From Leptoclinus maculatus (lineage: Eukaryota > Chordata > Actinopteri > Perciformes > Stichaeidae), in the NCBI GenBank assembly GCA_032191485.1, contig JAVDOI010000012.1, forward strand, positions 12,367,640-12,431,639: 64,000 nt of DNA, written 5' to 3'. The notes beneath the pieces were generated by a model, which ran no database searches, was not told the DNA's origin, and saw only the letters and a program-made list of their open reading frames with translations. Both the position numbers and the translations under genes were made by a program. Positions 46,794 to 64,000 of the stretch are shown piece after piece. Every line of letters begins with the position of its first letter. Position 1 is the first letter of the stretch.

Positions 46794-48056
46794 TTATAAA
46801 TTTGTGCTCTTACTTGCATTGTCTTTGGCCTGACGGAGTCCATACAGCCATTTGATTACTCTTGCATTGCGCTCAATGACAGAAACACCGTAGGGAACAC
46901 GCTCTGCAGCGTTGCAAGCATCCTCATCCTCCTCCTCTTCCTCTTCTTTACCAGAGCCCGCACACTCGGACCCTGGAGCGCTCACGCTGCGGAAGCGGGC
47001 CATGGACACGATGTCAGAGCTCGATCCAGTCAACTGGAGGTCTGCAGGGTCCAAACCACACAGGTTGAAGAAGCGCTCCAGGTCTGTCCCGGCTCGGGAG
47101 CACCGGTCACTCATGTCCGACTTAGACCGGGTCAGAGAGGGCCGCTTCCTGGAGCTGGAGGAGGACAAACGGGTAATCGCTGGGGAGGGAGGAGGGAAAA
47201 CAGGGAGCCTGGGGGGGGGTGGAGCAGGGACGAGGGTGTCAGCTGGAGAGGAGGGAGGAATGCCAGGTTTAGACAGAGCAACAACAGGTTTCAGAGGGGA
47301 AGGACGTGGTGTTGTCCGGGTGTGGAAGAGACGCAGGTGTGAAGTAGCCGGGCGGAGCGGAAACTTTGAGTGTAAAGGGATTGGCTGAAGGGGCTGCCGG
47401 ATGTAGTGAGGTGGTCTGCAGGGCGTCCTCACGGGGCTGGCCTGAGGCATGACGTCCACTCTTCGTACGGTCCTGGCAGCTGGAAACCCAGAAGAGCTGT
47501 GACTCTCCACCTTGGGAGGTCCAGAGGCTTTTAATCTCACTTTAGCTGGACTGGACCAGTCCGGACGAGGGGGTGGACACGGCCTTTCCTTTTTCTGTTG
47601 TTCCCCTGCAGGGGTGGGGCAAGGGGAGCCGTGTGGCGTGTCAGCACCATCCAGAGCTTTACTGTCCTCTGAGTTGGCGGTGGCACCATCATTTACACCA
47701 CTGATCAGGTTACTCAGATGCTCCAAGTTGAGCTGGACTTCTTCCTGCTTTGTTTTCGTCTGGGTGGGGGTCTTCCTGGTGGGCCGCAGAGCGGTGCCGG
47801 GGTTCAGCAGAGGCGTACGCACCTCAGGAGGCCTGACCGGCTGCTGTTTAGAAAGAGCCACCTGACTCTTGACATATTTAGCCTTGTCTGCTTCCAGCCT
47901 CTCCACCGCACTCTGCTTTGGTCCGCCTGCTACCCTCTTGAACTGCCGGTAGAAGTCCGGCCCCACTGGCCCCTTGGGCCTCAAGCGTGGGGGTGTAGCA
48001 GCTACAGCGGTCCTCGCCGGTTGTCTCACAGGGTGTTGGAGAGTCTCCAAAGGCAT
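46794..48056 (-). CDS. fam110a: FAM110A
   Basis: Member of the FAM110 family. Family members are reported at centrosomes and spindle poles and linked to cell-cycle progression. The precise biochemical role is unsettled. The whole 420-residue frame lies in one exon, as in other FAM110 genes. The conserved N-terminal block runs through GPVGPDFYRQFKRVAGGPKQ and AVERLEADKAKYVKSQVALS (about 31-70). The middle is long, Pro/Ser-rich and low in complexity (mammalian FAM110A is about 295 residues). An acidic run EEEEEEDEDA precedes the signature C terminus ERNARVIKWLYGLRQAK (395-411). Its untranslated leader continues to an acceptor at 48207 (TTTCCACAG|GAAGTCC). The long antisense frames over this exon are products of its GC-rich codons. 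Confidence 0.93.
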   Translation of the reverse strand: MPLETLQHPVRQPARTAVAATPPRLRPKGPVGPDFYRQFKRVAGGPKQSAVERLEADKAKYVKSQVALSKQQPVRPPEVRTPLLNPGTALRPTRKTPTQTKTKQEEVQLNLEHLSNLISGVNDGATANSEDSKALDGADTPHGSPCPTPAGEQQKKERPCPPPRPDWSSPAKVRLKASGPPKVESHSSSGFPAARTVRRVDVMPQASPVRTPCRPPHYIRQPLQPIPLHSKFPLRPATSHLRLFHTRTTPRPSPLKPVVALSKPGIPPSSPADTLVPAPPPPRLPVFPPPSPAITRLSSSSSRKRPSLTRSKSDMSDRCSRAGTDLERFFNLCGLDPADLQLTGSSSDIVSMARFRSVSAPGSECAGSGKEEEEEEDEDACNAAERVPYGVSVIERNARVIKWLYGLRQAKDNASKSTNL

Positions 48057-48207
48057 TTTGTAAAACCAGTAGTCGTACCTGTCCTTGTGCGCTCTCTGTT
48101 CACAGCTTTTTCTTTGGCCCCCCTGAAATAAATCTCCCGGTTCTGCAGAAATTGAGATGTAAACTCAGCATCTCAGAGGAGCTCTACTTCCCTGACATTT
48201 GGACTTC
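48057..48207 (-). other. 5' UTR part of the fam110a coding exon
   Basis: The exon begins at 48207 after an acceptor. The leader has two short upstream ATG frames, the first being ATG TCA GGG AAG TAG near 48197. Confidence 0.6.
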
Positions 48208-49079
48208 CTGTGGAAAAGAGAGACACATCAGTCAGGACACAGACAGATCAATAAGGAACTCAAATGAACAGTCAATAAAACATTTACCTTAAAAGACAAG
48301 CAAGTGTCTTCTTCAGACACTTTTAGTACTGTAACACAGCCAACGCCACAAAGACACGTCAACCCTTGAACCCTCCCCTTTCTTAAAGACTGCAGCCAAT
48401 CACCCGCTAAAAGCCTTCTCCATCTCACAAGTTTATTGGCTAGCCGGCACAGACGGATCTGAACAATCACCCTCAGTCATCCATCTCCCCGTAGACAAAC
48501 ACACAATAAAACTGACACTTAATTTTCAGTCAGTAGAAGGCCCGTGAAAAGAGTGGCAGAAGTGTGTGTGTGTGACGGGGAGGTGCATCAGGACAGCTGT
48601 CAACAAGCTATTGTCTGGAGGCAATACAGAGCCGATCACACACACACCAACAGCTGCTATGGGAACAATGGCATCCCATCTTTAAATAAAGCAGCCAGTT
48701 GCCAGGGTTTGAAGCGGGCTTCTTCCTGAACTACAAGCCTCTGTAAGTTAAGTAAAGTCAGAACAACGGGGTTCAACTTAGCATCCCTCTTCTGGTTCAG
48801 TGATAAGCCTCGAACTTTGGTGAAGGTCACAATAATGAACTTGGTAAGGCGGCCTTTTTCGCACTTCTGTATATACTTAAGATACTGTGAGCGTTTGAAT
48901 TAGTCTGCAACGGCCAGTCACATTCTCTACATATTTGCCATGCCAGTCTGAGCCAGGCCAAACTCCTGCTGACAGAGCTGGGAACCTTTTCTGAACCTCC
49001 ACTCTTCACCTGAAGTCTACAGATGAACACAATAAAAACAAGGTTTCAAAGTAAAGACCACCAGCACCATGATACATAT

Positions 49080-49127
<48 letters not shown>

Positions 49128-49454
49128 TTAAAAAGGTAGCAGGCTGGCGTGTACTACAAAGCAAAGAGGAATGTCGAGAGGTGAGTCAGACAAACAAAAA
49201 TAGAGCCACTAATTGAATGTTTCTGAGTCAAGTGGCAGCATGTTCTGCCATTGAGAGTAAATGACAAACATGGAGCGAAGCAGGAAGAGACAGAAACACA
49301 AAGGTGGGGAGCAGGTAAACAACTAAATGTCCCACATGTACTCAAGGCCTCCACCAGTCTTGTCCTGACAAGCTCAACTATGCTTCTATGAAGGTGTGGG
49401 TTAGCTGTTACAGTTTAGATTCTTTTATTTTTGGCATTTCTAAAGAGAACTCAC
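48208..49454. other. fam110a 5' intron
   Basis: No coding exon seen. A (TA)n microsatellite occupies about 49072-49125. Confidence 0.55.
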
Positions 49455-49660
49455 CTTGACAGCTCCTGTGGATCTCCTGAGCCTCTCTTTGGTTTCTTGT
49501 CAGCCCAGCGAACACACGGTCCTGCTGAGGAGAATGTGTGTGAAAGTGTTTGAAATGAGTAGCAGCAGCTCAAGAGTCAAGACAAACCTGTTTGACAACT
49601 CATGTGTGCTCCTCCTGGCTCCGCCCCCTCTCGCTGATTGGTCCGATCGCTCTCCTACAA
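49455..49660 (-). promoter_or_regulatory. fam110a untranslated first exon and promoter
   Basis: On the minus strand an exon-like stretch ends at 49455 with the donor CAAG|GTGAGT. Just upstream (49615-49650) the minus strand has CCAAT followed within 25 bp by GGGGCGG, that is, a CCAAT box and a GC box, as expected of a housekeeping-type promoter. The first exon assignment is inferred. Confidence 0.55.
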
Positions 49661-49799
49661 GGAAACAATCTGACCTCTTTTTGGTCACATGACGCTGCCA
49701 TTGTTTAGTGCTGCTAGCTGGATGATAAGGAGTCATAGCTCATCTGCTGACAGGCTGTTCAAAGGTCTATGTTGAATGTTTCGGTATGTGTGGAGTGTG

Positions 49800-50713
49800 G
49801 AATAAAAGTACACGGCAAGACCAACACTTTAGACAAATTTAATATCAACATAAAATTGTCTAACACAATCTGAGAAACAGAAACTGGAATTATAATCTCT
49901 TCCTTTTACCCGAGATAAAACTAGAAAGAACAGCGACCTACACCAAATATATAAAAATAAACGACTTTATAGTCATACAAGTGTTTTTTTGATCAAAGAC
50001 ATGAATGTATACAAACGTTGCAGTATTTCGTTTGGACACACATAACAAATGTAACCACTCATAAAACTACCACAGTTCGTCATACTCCATCCCATAATAT
50101 TTGGCCATTTAGTATTCATAACTGTAATATATTACAGCCATATAAAAATTGCACATAAGAGCACAGAGAGTGGTTACAGTAGGGTTAAAAAAAAAAAAAA
50201 GATATATTTTAATATTTTATTTTACAAACCAAGATAGAGGAATGAGCCGTCGGTCATGTGTGCTACTGTAAGTTCACGTATGTAAATGATGGCGATGTTA
50301 AAAAGAAGTTACATTTCACTTCAGCCTTACGGCAGTTTGTGTTCAAATAAACTGCGGCGCAGGAGTGAGTCCTCTCTTGGATGTTACAATACAATCCAAA
50401 CAATAATCATTCCACATTCATCGCTTCTCACAGGATTCATACACTCACATTTTTTATAATGTAACATCTCAAAAAGTAAAACAAACAAATGTAAATACAG
50501 TTAAGTTAAAGTTAGTGACCTTTCTGAGGTTTATTGTGCTTTCTTTTTGCTAAGTAGTAAGTCTGGAACAATGTGGAAAAGTCTGAACATGTGTGTTGGA
50601 TTTAACTCTACATCACAGCATGAAACTTGAATACCAGAGTAATGAGGGGGCCATTAGTTCTTCTTGTGCACCATAATTTAGAAAATAACAATGCTGTGTT
50701 TTGACGTTAGGGG
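49800..50713 (-). other. 3' UTR of prickle3
   Basis: AT-rich non-coding sequence after the prickle3 stop. Minus-strand AATAAA candidates lie at about 50530 and 50216. Confidence 0.5.
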
Positions 50714-63099
<12,386 letters not shown>

Positions 63100-63263
63100 A
63101 TTGAGCTGGTGAGTGTTTCCACTTAAGCCACAAGTACAATGCACTCAGAGTCAATCTCCTCAGCCTTTAGTTCGCAGCATTTGGGGTGGGCTCTGGGCCG
63201 TCTATAGATTTCACATGCATGACTTGATAACATCAATTTATGAAAATCCCACATCATCATGTC

Positions 63264-63335
<72 letters not shown>

Positions 63336-63858
63336 TGAACTGGAGTTATAAACCATTAAAATGGCTCAACAGTCTGGTGATGTGTAACATCTGTTACATC
63401 CCGTTGTATTTGACACAGCATGGTGGTGACTGTGAATACGCCTCTGTGCTCAAAATGTTTTCATGCTCATACATTACATGGTGTTCTTACAGCTGAATGT
63501 GCAGTAATCTCAGCTGTATTCACTCGTCAATATAATAAGGAATGAGGACGAAATCTTGCGGGGGGGTGTTAAACCTGCTGGCTGCCTTTCAGACACAAAA
63601 ATCAGTGAGTGAATGATATCCAGAATGTTGCCACTAAATAATCTTGTTTGCCTCACCAGTCCTCAAACTTAGTTATATTCAACTGTGAGTTTAAGGGATT
63701 TTACTCTGCTTGTTTTGTAACAGATGGGATAAACAGTATAAAGATGGCTGTACAATCTCAAAAGTGTCTTTTTCCTCAAAAATGCTGAGCAGTGCATCTG
63801 ATTTAGCCAACAACTAAACCAACCACCTGATATCTCACTTGTGCTTCAATCCCTGCAG

Positions 63859-63893
<35 letters not shown>

Positions 63894-64000
63894 AAACAAG
63901 CCTCTTTTTAGAGATGAGAGGAAGGAAGCAGACACAGGATGAGAGCTGCTCCCTTTCCCTCTCCATGTAGTCCCTTTGTCTACACTTTCTTTTTCCCTGA
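63100..64000. other. Upstream of prickle3 first candidate exon
   Basis: Contains (GT)n at about 63265-63333 and 63861-63891. No exon recognised. The true 5' end of prickle3 may lie beyond the window. Confidence 0.5.

Noticed and set aside
46912..48131. Long plus-strand frames opposite fam110a
   Set aside because: They are antisense to a recognised gene with a conserved C terminus. GC-rich codons make such shadows common.

Overview
The window is nuclear DNA of a teleost fish, most likely a spiny-rayed (percomorph) species. Genes are split by GT-AG introns, the encoded proteins read as vertebrate orthologues, and the intergenic DNA carries (CA)n/(TA)n microsatellites and interspersed repeats of the kind common in bony fish. 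There is no operon, CRISPR array or other prokaryotic architecture. Orthology calls rest on remembered vertebrate proteins and were not checked by a search. Exon edges were read by eye and may be off by a base or two.

Layout. 1-9.4 kb: gene-poor, with simple repeats, a palindromic MITE-like element (7691-7941), a tRNA-derived SINE (9068-9345) and one orphan candidate coding exon (3941-3978). 9.46-12.97 kb (+): five-exon opsin of the neuropsin (OPN5-like) group, with a terminal-inverted-repeat transposon nested in an older repeat inside intron 2. 13-18.4 kb: intergenic. 18.4-25.7 kb (+): rad21l1, meiotic cohesin kleisin, 13 coding exons. 25.9-31.6 kb (+): snph, syntaphilin, four coding exons. 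32.2-34.5 kb (-): fkbp1a (FKBP12), four coding exons, converging on snph. 35.97-46.25 kb (-): an MFSD2-family lipid transporter with an unusual extra C-terminal exon and a decayed protein-coding transposon in one intron. 46.8-49.6 kb (-): fam110a. 50.7-63.1 kb (-): prickle3, a PET/LIM planar-polarity protein with a CAIS prenylation tail. The last kilobase lies beyond its candidate first exon.

The genes do not form one pathway. rad21l1, snph, fkbp1a and fam110a all map to human 20p13 as I remember it, so the core is a conserved syntenic block into which fish carry an opsin, an MFSD2 gene and prickle3. The points most worth following are the opsin with Val-Cys-Cys at the E/DRY position, the syntaphilin that seems to lack conserved middle segments, the MFSD2 gene with two possible C termini, and the frameshifted transposon ORF in its intron. 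I do not see a clear new multi-gene system.
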